DNA of 10,758 nucleotides from assembly GCA_028687155.1 (NCBI GenBank), contig JAQUAR010000025.1, positions 1 to 10,758 on the forward strand, in the 5' to 3' direction. This document shows, one piece after another, positions 1 to 7,391 of this stretch (its first letter is position 1; the number at the start of each line of letters is the position of its first letter). The stretch comes from Methylacidiphilaceae bacterium (lineage in GTDB: Bacteria > Verrucomicrobiota > Verrucomicrobiia > Methylacidiphilales > Methylacidiphilaceae). The notes beneath the pieces are model-generated. The model saw only the letters and a program-made list of their open reading frames with translations, did not search any database and was not told where the DNA came from. The position numbers were made by a program, and so were the translations under genes.

Positions 1-684
1 TCCCGTCGAGGCGAATTTCTTAATGTCCGCGACGATGTTCTGATAGTTGCTGAAGCCGAATGGCGTGTAGACCTCGGTGATCTCGCTGTCCGTCACTCCT
101 TTGGCGTGTAGGAAGCCGCGTAGGATGGCGTTTGTGGTGCGCGGGTAGACATAGTCGGTCCCAAGGAGGAAGAAGCGCTTGGCACCACCGCCCTCCTGGC
201 TCATCAGATACTCGGTGGCGGGAATGGCCTGCTGATTGGGCGCGGCTCCTGTGTAGACCACATGCTTGTTTTCTTCCTGGCCTTCGAACTGCACCGGATA
301 GAAGAGCAGGCCGTTGAGTTCGTCGAGCACCGGCAGCACGGATTTGCGGGAAACCGAAGTCCAGCAGCCGAAGATGGCGGCCACCTCCTCTTCGGCGATC
401 AGTTGGCGGGCCTTCTCGGCAAACAGCGGCCAGTTGGAGGCTGGATCCACCACGACCGGTTCGATCACTCGCCCATCGACACCCCCGGCCGCGTTAATCT
501 CGGCTATGGTCATCAGATCCACATCCTTGAGAGCGGTTTCCGAGATCGCCATGGTGCCGGAGAGCGAATGCAAGATACCAACCTTGATGGATGCCTTCTT
601 GGCAGCTATGGCCGGAAAGCTCAGGCCACTCGCGGCTGCGATAGCCCCGGCGGCGGACATTTTAAGAAATTCACGACGTTTCAT
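1..684 (-). CDS. urtA: UrtA, urea ABC transporter substrate-binding protein (5' part only)
   Basis: Periplasmic urea-binding component of a UrtABCDE/FmdD-type ABC transporter. The start is the ATG at 684-682, with GGAG at 697-694 nine bases upstream. The reading frame is open to base 1, so 228 codons are visible of a family length of roughly 400. The N-terminus has a twin-arginine signal (RREFLK at residues 3-8), an Ala-rich hydrophobic stretch and an Ala-x-Ala-type cleavage site near residue 28. The mature start KVGILHSLSGTMA, followed by EINAAGGVDGR, DPASNWP, IFGCWTSVSRKSVLPV and LLFYPVQFEGQE, is typical of the UrtA/FmdD branch of type I periplasmic binding proteins. The gene is divergent from the porin and urease genes. 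A sigma-54-type promoter lies at 758-743. The rest of the transporter would be expected to the left, outside the window. The family call is secure; urea rather than short amides as main ligand is inferred from the linked urease. Confidence 0.95.
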   Translation of the reverse strand, partial: MKRREFLKMSAAGAIAAASGLSFPAIAAKKASIKVGILHSLSGTMAISETALKDVDLMTIAEINAAGGVDGRVIEPVVVDPASNWPLFAEKARQLIAEEEVAAIFGCWTSVSRKSVLPVLDELNGLLFYPVQFEGQEENKHVVYTGAAPNQQAIPATEYLMSQEGGGAKRFFLLGTDYVYPRTTNAILRGFLHAKGVTDSEITEVYTPFGFSNYQNIVADIKKFASTG

Positions 685-742
685 CGAGTTCTGCTCCGTT
701 GGACGGCAACACAATGCCTTCTTCTGAATCGGTCACCTTGAA

Positions 743-758
743 AGCAACAAGCATGCCA
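743..758 (-). promoter_or_regulatory. Sigma-54 (-24/-12) promoter for urtA
   Basis: Read on the minus strand, this is TGGCAT, five bases, TTGCT. It matches the sigma-54 consensus TGGCAC-N5-TTGCW at all but one position. The invariant GG (757-756) and GC (745-744) are exactly 12 bases apart, as this promoter class requires. Transcription would start near 732, giving a leader of about 48 bases that contains the ribosome-binding site at 697-694. No experimental support is available here. Confidence 0.72.
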
Positions 759-1248
759 TGTTTTCCACTTGATTTGCTTACCGACCTTCCCCCGTGCGCC
801 AAGACCGAGGGCACCTCGCCCAGTGGTTCAAGGAGGGCCATCCCACTCGGAAACTCTTGCTCAAGCCGGAAAGACTCGGAGCGGCACATAGCAGCAACCC
901 GAATGCCCTGTTTTTCGTTCTGCCTACAGAGATGGTTTGCGCGGGCAAGCGAAGAGCGGAAAGAGGTCCGAGCTTTGGGAGAAGCGTCTTGATTGCGGCG
1001 GGGCTCCTGGAGAAGAGCCCGATCAAAAGACTCCCATCGGGAGGAAGCTGCACCCAGCGGATCTCTTGAAGGCGGCGAGGCGGCCGACCCGGTTGCCGGC
1101 TGCAAGGGAATCGGCTCCTCCCCTCGTTGCCTTGGGGATCTGGCGCAAATCTTTTTTTCCTAGAACGAGGCAACTCTACCGCCCGTCCCTCCTCCTGCCC
1201 TGAAAAAGCGAACCTGTTGGTGCCAAGATCCGTCCATTACCCTGTCCG
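759..1248. other. Divergent regulatory region between the urtA and porin promoters
   Basis: These 490 bases lie between two outward-facing sigma-54-type promoters. I see no convincing gene: the open frames here give Arg/Ser/Pro-rich translations with no recognisable domain. Such a region would be expected to carry enhancer sites for an NtrC-type activator. I looked for the NtrC dyad (GCAC-N7-GTGC) and found no clean copy; the closest is GCAC-N8-GTGG near 819-834. Other structure includes GGGCTC/GAGCCC (1001-1006/1015-1020, 8-base loop) and CTCCC/GGGAG (1031-1035/1039-1043, 3-base loop). There is a run of seven T near 1152-1160, and the related strings CCTCGTTGCCT and AACGAGGCAAC face each other around it. 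Confidence 0.5.
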
Positions 1249-1264
1249 TGGCACAAGAGCTGCT
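1249..1264 (+). promoter_or_regulatory. Sigma-54 (-24/-12) promoter for the porin and perhaps the urease genes
   Basis: The site reads TGGCAC, AAGAG, CTGCT. It has the full -24 half TGGCAC, and the -12 half differs from TTGCW at one base. GG (1250-1251) and GC (1262-1263) are 12 bases apart. Transcription would begin near 1275. That gives a 27-base leader with GGAAG at 1289-1293 and the ATG at 1302, so promoter, ribosome-binding site and start codon fit one another. It also argues against the upstream GTG at 1248 as the start, because that codon lies inside the promoter. Confidence 0.75.
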
Positions 1265-1301
1265 TTTTGCAGCCATGCCGCACCCTTTGGAAGTAGTACA
1301 G

Positions 1302-2936
1302 ATGGACCGGCGCCTCGCGAGGATGAGGCGCGACAGCGCCGAATTATTCCCGCGATGGGCGGTTCGGTTGACGCTCCTGTTCGTCCTTTTCCGATTCGGA
1401 ACCGTCCAGGACGCATACAGCCAGGAAGCGCTGGAAAGCGCAGCAAGCGCTCAGCGAGCGACAGGTGCCGATTCGCGCGATTCCGCCCCTAGTCTGGACG
1501 AACTAGAAAAGCGCCTCCAACAGCTCGAAGAGCACAATCGGAACCTGGAAAAGACCAATAGCCAGCTACAAAGGCGCATTCAAGCCCTGGAGGACGGGGA
1601 GATCGTGCCCTCAGCGTCCAGTACTAAGTCCAGCACGAAGGGTTCGGCTTCGAACAGCACTCATTTAAAAGGCAACTCGCCGCTCTACTCTTCAGGCCTC
1701 TCTTTGGCGAGCGAACCCCTTCCCCCGATGCATGTGCGGGGAAACGCTCCCTCTGTGTATGCCTCGCCCTCTACCTCATGGCAGCGGGAATACGAACAGG
1801 CTCCGCTGGAATCCAAGATCCCGCAAGGCCATAAGATTCAAGTATCCGATAATACGTGGTTTGACGTCGGAATCGGCGTTCGTGCCAGCTACCGGCACGA
1901 GGACTTTGACAACATGAACGGGGCCTATCTGGACAACACCCGCTTCTATTTCAATGGACAGATCGCCCCGCATCTTCTGATCGAAGGAAATCTTGACGCA
2001 CGTCAGGGACCATCCAGGGTTCTGACCCCGAACAACATTTCCGATATCCATCTACTGGATGGAATTGTCAAACTCGAGATCAACGATTACGTCAACGTCT
2101 GGGCGGGACAACTCCTTCTGCCGATCGACCGGGACAATCTCGCGGGCTTCTTTTACCTCAACACCTTCGAGTTTCCCTTCATCTGGGACTATCCTTCCGT
2201 TTATCAGGGTAGAGATTATGGGGCCGCATATTGGGGCCAGCAAAAGATCGGCTCCGGCCTGCTCAAATGGCAGGCCGGCATCTTCTTCGACCGCTACCTG
2301 GGAACGGCGGCCCCGAACGAGCCCGTCTTCGCCGGGAGGGTGATGTATGATTTTTGGGATCCGGAGCCAGGATATTACCTGGTCAATTCGTACTTCGGCG
2401 AAAAGAACATCCTGGCGATCGGGGTCTCTGGAATGTTTCAACAAGATGCCGTTTTGAATGCTCCATCGTCGGCCTATTACGGAATGCCGTTGCCTGGATT
2501 CATGGGAGTATCCCTGCTCACGCCGGAAACGGCTTCTTTTGGTAATGTCGAAGCGGATCTTCTTTTCGAAAGAAAATTCAAAGAATTAAGAGATGGAACC
2601 GTTACTTTTCAGGCCGAATTCATGGATTACATGTTCTCCAAGGATATTACCGTGAATCAATTCGGTCTTAACGCGGGTCTGGCTTATGTCTTGACGCTTC
2701 TCTATTTGTTTCCGGATAGAATCGGCATTGGCCAATTTCAGCCCTACGTTCAGTGGCAGGAATTCGAGCAGCAGTATACCCATATATCGCTCGACGAAAT
2801 TCAGGCTGGCGTCAATTATGTCATCGCCAAGTTCAACGGGAGGGTCTCGGCTTGGTACTCTCACGGGAATGGGGTCAGCATGGGGGTGGCGTATACCGAC
2901 TCGGTTTTCGTTGGACTGCAAGGGCAATGGTGGTAG
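1302..2936 (+). CDS. Outer-membrane porin with N-terminal coiled coil (OprO/P- or FmdC-like), probable urea channel
   Basis: A 544-residue protein. The ATG at 1302 is chosen because GGAAG (1289-1293) sits eight bases upstream and the sigma-54 promoter ends at 1264; an in-frame ATG at 1323 is possible. The N-terminus is a signal peptide: Arg-rich start, hydrophobic core around residues 20-32, likely cleavage after AYSQ near 38-41. Residues about 64-98 are a Leu/Glu/Gln heptad coiled coil (SLDELEKRLQQLEEHN onward), then a Ser/Thr-rich linker. The rest is a beta-barrel pattern of alternating aromatic and polar segments, for example WFDVGIGVRASYRHED and NVWAGQLLLPIDRDN. It ends in an aromatic residue (GLQGQWW), as outer-membrane barrels do. 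The family resembles the phosphate-selective porin O/P group; the substrate cannot be read from the sequence. Its place between urtA and urease suggests a urea or short-amide channel like FmdC of Methylophilus, an inference from context. Confidence 0.8.
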   Translation: MDRRLARMRRDSAELFPRWAVRLTLLFVLFRFGTVQDAYSQEALESAASAQRATGADSRDSAPSLDELEKRLQQLEEHNRNLEKTNSQLQRRIQALEDGEIVPSASSTKSSTKGSASNSTHLKGNSPLYSSGLSLASEPLPPMHVRGNAPSVYASPSTSWQREYEQAPLESKIPQGHKIQVSDNTWFDVGIGVRASYRHEDFDNMNGAYLDNTRFYFNGQIAPHLLIEGNLDARQGPSRVLTPNNISDIHLLDGIVKLEINDYVNVWAGQLLLPIDRDNLAGFFYLNTFEFPFIWDYPSVYQGRDYGAAYWGQQKIGSGLLKWQAGIFFDRYLGTAAPNEPVFAGRVMYDFWDPEPGYYLVNSYFGEKNILAIGVSGMFQQDAVLNAPSSAYYGMPLPGFMGVSLLTPETASFGNVEADLLFERKFKELRDGTVTFQAEFMDYMFSKDITVNQFGLNAGLAYVLTLLYLFPDRIGIGQFQPYVQWQEFEQQYTHISLDEIQAGVNYVIAKFNGRVSAWYSHGNGVSMGVAYTDSVFVGLQGQWW

Positions 2937-2969
2937 GCAACCTGTGTTTGGGCAGAAGGCGCCATCCGT

Positions 2970-2991
2970 AGGGAAAGTCTCGTGTTTCCCT
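2970..2991 (+). terminator. Hairpin after the porin gene, possible weak terminator
   Basis: A perfect 7-bp stem, AGGGAAA (2970-2976) with TTTCCCT (2985-2991), closes an 8-base loop 33 bases after the porin stop codon. No T-run follows, so it is not a classic intrinsic terminator. It may cause partial termination or protect the 3' end of a processed porin mRNA. Confidence 0.35.
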
Positions 2992-3056
2992 TGATGCCGG
3001 CGAGGGACTTCGCGATAGATCTCAGCCAAGCGGGCCGAGCCCCACAGGAAGCGGGG

Positions 3057-3097
3057 CGATCTAGGCGTTTCTTCCATGGAAAAAACGCGGTAGATCG
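3057..3097 (+). promoter_or_regulatory. 41-base dyad / hairpin in the ureA leader
   Basis: The outer stem is CGATCTA (3057-3063) with TAGATCG (3091-3097). A small internal loop (G opposite GG) follows, then GCGTTT (3065-3070) with AAACGC (3083-3088). The centre is the palindrome TTCCATGGAA (3072-3081). About 16 base pairs can form in total. The dyad ends 26 bases before the ureA ATG, after a smaller stem GCCCC/GGGGC at 3039-3057. No T-run follows it. It could be a leader RNA structure or an operator for a dimeric regulator. It does not resemble the NikR operator. The string TGGAAAAAACG in its 3' half is nearly repeated at 3104-3113 (TGGAAAAACG). Confidence 0.5.
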
Positions 3098-3123
3098 ACC
3101 CGGTGGAAAAACGGAATGGCAAC

Positions 3124-3468
3124 ATGCACCTGACTTCTCGCGAGCAAGAGAAGCTTTTGGTCGTCGTCGCGGCGGACTTGGCGCGCCGCAGGCAGGCTCG
3201 TGGTTTGCGGCTCAACTATCCGGAAGCGATTGCCATCTTGAGCTACGAGATCTTGGAAGGAGCGCGGGAGGGGAGATCGGTGGCAGACCTCATGAGCTTT
3301 GGCGCCACCATCCTGACCAAGGACGATGTCATGGAGGGCGTGCCGGAAATGATCGAAGACCTTCAAGTGGAAGCAACGTTTCCTGACGGCACGAAGCTGG
3401 TCACGGTTCATCAACCGATTCGAAGCTCCGGGAGACCACCAGAGACGACCGGAAAAGGAGCAAGATGA
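3124..3468 (+). CDS. ureA: Urease subunit gamma
   Basis: Smallest structural subunit of the cytoplasmic nickel enzyme that hydrolyses urea to ammonia and carbamate. It has 114 residues. The start at 3124 gives the canonical [11 protein letters not shown]-terminus, with GGAA at 3113-3116 as ribosome-binding site; an upstream GTG at 3103 would add seven atypical residues. Family motifs run in order: [17 protein letters not shown] (19-35), [15 protein letters not shown] (43-57), VMEGVPEMI (69-77) and [18 protein letters not shown] (82-99). The usual length is about 100; the extra 14 C-terminal residues run across the ribosome-binding site of ureB. Its stop overlaps the ureB start as ATGA (3465-3468), implying translational coupling. 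Whether it shares a transcript with the porin or has its own promoter cannot be settled: the 187-base gap holds two hairpins. Confidence 0.97.
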   Translation: MHLTSREQEKLLVVVAADLARRRQARGLRLNYPEAIAILSYEILEGAREGRSVADLMSFGATILTKDDVMEGVPEMIEDLQVEATFPDGTKLVTVHQPIRSSGRPPETTGKGAR

Positions 3469-3800
3469 TTCCCGGGGAAATCATCCCAAACCAAGCGGAT
3501 GCGCCGCTGCCCTTCTGCTCAGGATTGCCTGTACGAAAGCTGATCGTCTCCAACACGGGCGATCGGCCGATCCAAGTCGGGAGTCACTTTCATTTCTTCG
3601 AGGTCAACGAAGCCCTCCGATTCGATCGCGAGGCCGCTCTCGGTTTCCGTCTGCGCATCCCCGCCGGGACGGCAGTCCGCTTCGAGCCGGGGGATACACG
3701 CGAAGTCGAGCTCGTCGCCCTAAGAGGGACCCGCGAAGTCTACGGCTTCAACAACAGAGTCAACGGCCCATTGCCCAAGCTCGACGAGCCGGAGGAGTGA
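3465..3800 (+). CDS. ureB: Urease subunit beta
   Basis: Second structural urease subunit, 111 residues against 101-106 in typical relatives. It starts MIPGEII and carries the hallmark [19 protein letters not shown] (30-48), [24 protein letters not shown] (53-76) and [14 protein letters not shown] near the end. AAAGGAG at 3454-3460 is a strong ribosome-binding site, and the ATG overlaps the ureA stop. Subunits are separate genes, as in most bacteria, not fused as in Helicobacter or plants. The 32 bases to ureC contain a small stem, GAGCC/GGCTC (3799-3803/3811-3815), and no obvious ribosome-binding site for ureC. Confidence 0.97.
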   Translation: MIPGEIIPNQADAPLPFCSGLPVRKLIVSNTGDRPIQVGSHFHFFEVNEALRFDREAALGFRLRIPAGTAVRFEPGDTREVELVALRGTREVYGFNNRVNGPLPKLDEPEE

Positions 3801-3832
3801 GCCGGCACCTGGCTCCCTAACGACAAACCCAC

Positions 3833-5599
3833 ATGACCTACCCGCTGACTCGCCGTGCTTACGCCGAGATGTTCGGCCCCACCGTCGGAGATCGCGTCCG
3901 CTTGGCGGACACCGAGCTCTTCATTGAGATTGAGCAGGATTGGATCGCGGAGCCTGGAGGCTACGGAAACGAAGTTCTCTTCGGAGGAGGGAAGGTCATC
4001 CGAGACGGCATGGGGCAATCTCCTCTGGCCTGCGATGAGGAATCCCTTGATCTCGTCTTGACCAACGCCATCGTTCTCGATCCCGAGTTGGGGGTCCTGA
4101 AAGCCGATATCGGCATCAAAGGGGGAAGAATCGTCGGGATCGGGCATGCGGGCAATCCGGGCATTCAAGACGGCATCGGTTCGCGTCTGGCCGATCCCAA
4201 GACTGGGAAGAGGCACCCCATGATCATCGGCGCGGGCACGGAGGCGATCGGAGCCGAGGGGCTCATCGTCACTCCCGGAGGGATCGATGCGCATATCCAT
4301 TTCGTCAGCGCGCAACAGATCGACGAGGCGCTCTCCAGCGGGATTACCACGATGATCGGAGGAGGCACGGGTCCGACGAGCGGAACGAGAGCGACGACAT
4401 GCACTCCGGGAATTTGGAACATCGAACGGATGCTTCAGGCTGCGGAGGCCTTTCCGGTCAACCTCGGGTTCCTCGCGAAAGGGAATTGCTCCAGCCGTGC
4501 GCCGCTGCGCGAACAGGTGCTCGCCGGGGCCATGGGCCTCAAGCTCCACGAAGATTGGGGCTCTCACCCGGCGGCGATCGACACCTGTCTTGCCGTGGCC
4601 GACGAGATGGACGTGCAGGTAGCCATTCACACCGATACGCTCAACGAATCCGGCTTCGTGGAGGAAACGATCCGCGCCTTCCGTGGGAGGACCATCCACA
4701 CCTACCATTCGGAAGGAGCGGGAGGCGGTCATGCGCCGGATATCCTGCGGGTCTGCTCAGAGAACAGCGTCTTGCCCTCGTCGACCAACCCGACCTTGCC
4801 CTTTACGGTCAATACGATCGATGAGCATCTCGACATGCTCATGGTCTGCCACCATCTCAACTCGAAGCTTCCCGAAGATGTGGCTTTTGCCGAATCGCGC
4901 ATCCGCCCGCAGACGATGGCTGCCGAAGACCGACTCCACGACATGGGAGCGATCGCGATGACCTCGAGCGATAGCCAGGCGATGGGCCGAGTCGGCGAAG
5001 TCATCCTACGAACTTGGCAGACCGCGCACATGATGAAGACGCAGTTCGGCCCCTTGGCTTCGGACGAACATGGAGCGGCGGACAACTTCCGGGTGCTGCG
5101 TTATCTGGCGAAATTTACGATCAACCCAGCCATCACCCATGGCATCCGCCATGAGGTGGGATCGCTTTCCATCGGGAAGCTGGCCGATCTGGTGATCTGG
5201 AAGCCCGCATTTTTCGGCGTCAAGCCTGAGCTCTTGCTCAAAGGAGGGATGATCGCCTGGGCCAACATGGGAGATCCGAATGCGTCGCTCCCCACCCCGC
5301 AACCGACCTTCTATCGGCCCCAATTCGCGGCCTGCGGGGCCGCGTGCGCTGCAACCTCGGTCACCTTCGTGAGCCGCCAAGCAGTGGAATCCGATCGACT
5401 GGGCCCACTCGGCCTAAGGAAGCGACTCGTGCCGGTCGGAGAAACCCGCAAGCTTACAAAGAAGGATCTCCTCTGGAATCAGGCGACTCCAAAAATCGAA
5501 GTCGATCCCGAAACCTATCGGGTAAAAGCCGATGGAGAACTCCTGGAATGCACGCCCGCCCAAATCGTTCCCATGGGTCAGCGGTATTTTCTCTTCTAA
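3833..5599 (+). CDS. ureC: Urease catalytic subunit alpha
   Basis: 588 residues, amidohydrolase fold with a dinuclear nickel centre. Every active-site residue is present at a constant offset of about +20 from Klebsiella numbering: H154 and H156 (DAHIHF), carbamylated K237 (GLKLHEDWG), H266 (AIHTDTLNE), H292 ([13 protein letters not shown]), flap residues C339 and H340 (LMVCHHL), and D380 (SSDSQAMGR). The offset comes from small early additions (near 36-42 and 62-88) and an insertion of about 13 residues around 113-129 ([17 protein letters not shown] region) just before IGAGTEAI. The protein ends in the family's RYFLF. No clear ribosome-binding site precedes the ATG at 3833. The start [28 protein letters not shown] fits the family. 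The gene looks intact and catalytically competent. Confidence 0.98.
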   Translation: MTYPLTRRAYAEMFGPTVGDRVRLADTELFIEIEQDWIAEPGGYGNEVLFGGGKVIRDGMGQSPLACDEESLDLVLTNAIVLDPELGVLKADIGIKGGRIVGIGHAGNPGIQDGIGSRLADPKTGKRHPMIIGAGTEAIGAEGLIVTPGGIDAHIHFVSAQQIDEALSSGITTMIGGGTGPTSGTRATTCTPGIWNIERMLQAAEAFPVNLGFLAKGNCSSRAPLREQVLAGAMGLKLHEDWGSHPAAIDTCLAVADEMDVQVAIHTDTLNESGFVEETIRAFRGRTIHTYHSEGAGGGHAPDILRVCSENSVLPSSTNPTLPFTVNTIDEHLDMLMVCHHLNSKLPEDVAFAESRIRPQTMAAEDRLHDMGAIAMTSSDSQAMGRVGEVILRTWQTAHMMKTQFGPLASDEHGAADNFRVLRYLAKFTINPAITHGIRHEVGSLSIGKLADLVIWKPAFFGVKPELLLKGGMIAWANMGDPNASLPTPQPTFYRPQFAACGAACAATSVTFVSRQAVESDRLGPLGLRKRLVPVGETRKLTKKDLLWNQATPKIEVDPETYRVKADGELLECTPAQIVPMGQRYFLF

Positions 5600-5636
5600 T
5601 TCAACCCGGGCATCGAGAAGCAACTGGTTCTTCCGC

Positions 5637-6083
5637 ATGAACGTCATCCATGGCCCCCTTTCCGAGAGCGACATCGCCCTGCCGATCGTCTGGCTCCCGG
5701 TCGGGCGGCGGACCTTGGCAAAGCGGGTCTGGCGAGCCCGGGCCGAAGACGGTCGCGAGCTTGCCTTCTACCTAAGTCAGGCCCTGCAGCACGAAGCGAC
5801 GGTCCTCCAGGAGGAAGGAAAACGCTACGTGATCCGGCAAGAACCGGAGTCGTTGTTGGAAGTCGCCCTTCCCGCCGATCCGCAAGCCTCCGCGCGGCTC
5901 GGGTGGATGCTCGGCAACCTTCATCTCTCCTGCCAGATCGGACGTTCCTGGGTCCGGGTTCCCGAGAGCCCGGAGGCACAAGTCGCCTTGCAGAAGCTCG
6001 GGCATTCGTACCGGTCTCTAGAAGCCGTTTTTCAGCCGGACTCTCCTGCGGCAACGCCGCATGCGCATGGAGCAGGATGCTGA
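5637..6083 (+). CDS. ureE: Urease accessory protein UreE, nickel chaperone (divergent)
   Basis: 148 residues. UreE is a dimeric metallochaperone that passes nickel to UreG. Here the N-terminal peptide-binding domain is loosely conserved (VWLPVGRRTLAKRVWRARAEDGRELAF). The C-terminal metal-binding domain is marked by LGWMLGNLHLSCQI, where GNLH (93-96) replaces the usual GNRH; the nickel-binding histidine is kept (H96). The C-terminus PHAHGAGC has only two His and a Cys, in place of the His-rich tail of Klebsiella UreE. The ATG at 5637 is the first plausible start after ureC; an upstream in-frame start at 5532 would overlap ureC and add unlike sequence. No good ribosome-binding site is seen. The gene overlaps ureF by seven bases. 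The identity rests partly on position between ureC and ureF. Confidence 0.85.
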   Translation: MNVIHGPLSESDIALPIVWLPVGRRTLAKRVWRARAEDGRELAFYLSQALQHEATVLQEEGKRYVIRQEPESLLEVALPADPQASARLGWMLGNLHLSCQIGRSWVRVPESPEAQVALQKLGHSYRSLEAVFQPDSPAATPHAHGAGC

Positions 6084-6778
6084 CGGAATCCCTTTGCTCC
6101 CGGTTGGGAGCGCTCTTACAGACTTCCGATTCGGCCTATCCCCTGGGAACCTTCAGCCATTCCTTCGGATTGGAGGGGCTGCGGCAAATGGGTGAGGTCG
6201 AATCGACCGCGGACCTGAAGGCGCAGCTGCATCGAACCTTTGTTCCGATGCTTCTCCACGTCGACCTCCCCTTGCTGGCGCGAGCCAGAGAGGCCACCGA
6301 AAAACGGGACTGGAGCGCCCTTCAAAAACTCGATCGCCTCAGCGCCGCCCTACGCTGGTCGAGCGAGCAGCGGAAAGCAGCCGGCCGGATGGGGGCCCGG
6401 CGGCTGAAGTTGCTCGAGAGTGTGCACCGCTTTCCGGCATTCGAGGAGCCTTTCGCATCGATCGCTGCCAGCTTATCCTATACGCAGGCTTGCGTGGTCG
6501 CGGGCGCGGAATCCTCGCTCTTGGCCATCCCTACCGAGGCTTCGGCCGTTGCGTTTGCTTACCAAACGCTCGCGGGGATCATTCTTGCGGGGGTAAGGCT
6601 CCTGCGGATCAGCCCGATCCAAGGTCAAAGACTCTTGCGGGAATCCGTCGAGGCGATCGTTCCCGGAATCGACCGGGGCCTTGGCCTTCGCGATGAGGAA
6701 CTCGGTTGGTTCGCGCCGTCCTTTGATATTGCGGCCGCTCGCCATGCGCGGGCCGAGGAAAGACAGTTTCTTTCGTAG
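6077..6778 (+). CDS. ureF: Urease accessory protein UreF
   Basis: 233 residues, normal length. UreF binds UreD and recruits the UreG GTPase to apo-urease during nickel insertion. The family signature is clear: [18 protein letters not shown] at residues 16-33, a mostly helical body, and a C-terminal region [24 protein letters not shown] similar to other UreF proteins. The ATG at 6077 overlaps the ureE stop (6081-6083) and has GGAG at 6069-6072. Starts further upstream would add residues that are only out-of-frame ureE. ureG follows seven bases after the stop. Confidence 0.95.
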   Translation: MLTESLCSRLGALLQTSDSAYPLGTFSHSFGLEGLRQMGEVESTADLKAQLHRTFVPMLLHVDLPLLARAREATEKRDWSALQKLDRLSAALRWSSEQRKAAGRMGARRLKLLESVHRFPAFEEPFASIAASLSYTQACVVAGAESSLLAIPTEASAVAFAYQTLAGIILAGVRLLRISPIQGQRLLRESVEAIVPGIDRGLGLRDEELGWFAPSFDIAAARHARAEERQFLS

Positions 6779-6785
6779 AGGGAAC

Positions 6786-7391
6786 ATGATTCGCGTAGGG
6801 ATCGGCGGCCCGGTCGGATCGGGAAAGACGATGCTCGTTCTCCGACTCTGCGAAAAGCTCCGGGACCGCTTTCGGATGGCAGTCGTTACGAATGATATCT
6901 ACACACGGGAGGATGCCGAGTTCCTGGCTCGGCAGGGAGCCTTGCCTCCGGAGAGGATCCTGGGAGTTGAAACCGGTGGGTGTCCGCATACCGCAATCCG
7001 AGACGACACGAGCGAAAACGAAGCAGCGATCGGCGCGCTGCAGCGCCAGTTTGATGATCTTGAGCTGATCTTGCTCGAGAGCGGCGGAGACAATCTCGCC
7101 GCGACGTTCTCTCCCGACTTGGTGGACTCCTTTCTCTACGTGATCGACGGGGCGGAGGGAGACAAGATTCCTCGAAAAGGCGGTCCCGCGATTCGTCATA
7201 GCGATCTTCTGCTAATCAATAAAATCGATCTGGCCCCCTACGTGGGAGCCGATCTGGGGGTGATGGAGCGGGACGCAAAACGAATCCGGGGGAATCTGCC
7301 GTTTATCTTTTGCGACCTGAAACACGGCATCGGATTGGATCCAATTCTCTCTTGGATGGAAGACCATCTGCTTTTTGCCCTTCGGGAATGA
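6786..7391 (+). CDS. ureG: Urease accessory GTPase UreG
   Basis: 201 residues, SIMIBI-class GTPase that powers nickel delivery to urease. Visible motifs: P-loop GPVGSGKT (8-15), VVTNDIYT (33-40), the invariant nickel-binding Cys-Pro-His in VETGGCPH (C66, H68), LLESGGDNL (96-104) and the guanine-specificity motif NKID (145-148). The start at 6786 has AGAGGG four to five bases upstream and gives the standard [16 protein letters not shown]-terminus without the His-rich extension found in some relatives. It overlaps ureD by ATGA. Confidence 0.98.
   Translation: MIRVGIGGPVGSGKTMLVLRLCEKLRDRFRMAVVTNDIYTREDAEFLARQGALPPERILGVETGGCPHTAIRDDTSENEAAIGALQRQFDDLELILLESGGDNLAATFSPDLVDSFLYVIDGAEGDKIPRKGGPAIRHSDLLLINKIDLAPYVGADLGVMERDAKRIRGNLPFIFCDLKHGIGLDPILSWMEDHLLFALRE

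Noticed and set aside
960..990. GGTCCGAG resembling part of a guanidine-I (ykkC) riboswitch
   Set aside because: The partner motifs (CTAGGGTTCCG and the ACGR region) are missing at suitable distance.
671..1173. Open frames on the minus strand (671-1105 and 778-1173) between urtA and the porin
   Set aside because: Arg/Ser/Pro-rich translations without domains; the first would overlap the urtA start and both span the sigma-54 promoter region.
1248..1301. Upstream GTG start that would lengthen the porin by 18 residues
   Set aside because: The codon lies inside the -24/-12 promoter, and the ATG at 1302 has a proper ribosome-binding site and signal peptide.
2991..3020. Sigma-70 promoter TTGATG-17-GATAGA before ureA
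   Set aside because: The -10 element matches only half of TATAAT; too weak to report as a feature.
3057..3097. NikR nickel operator at the ureA dyad
   Set aside because: The NikR half-sites GTATGA/TCATAC with 16-base spacing are absent.
2586..3215. 209-codon minus-strand frame under the porin end and ureA leader
   Set aside because: It mirrors porin codons and then runs through hairpins; not protein-like.
3740..4732. 330-codon open frame antisense to ureB/ureC
   Set aside because: A shadow of a GC-rich real gene; no family resemblance, and ureC is unmistakable on the other strand.
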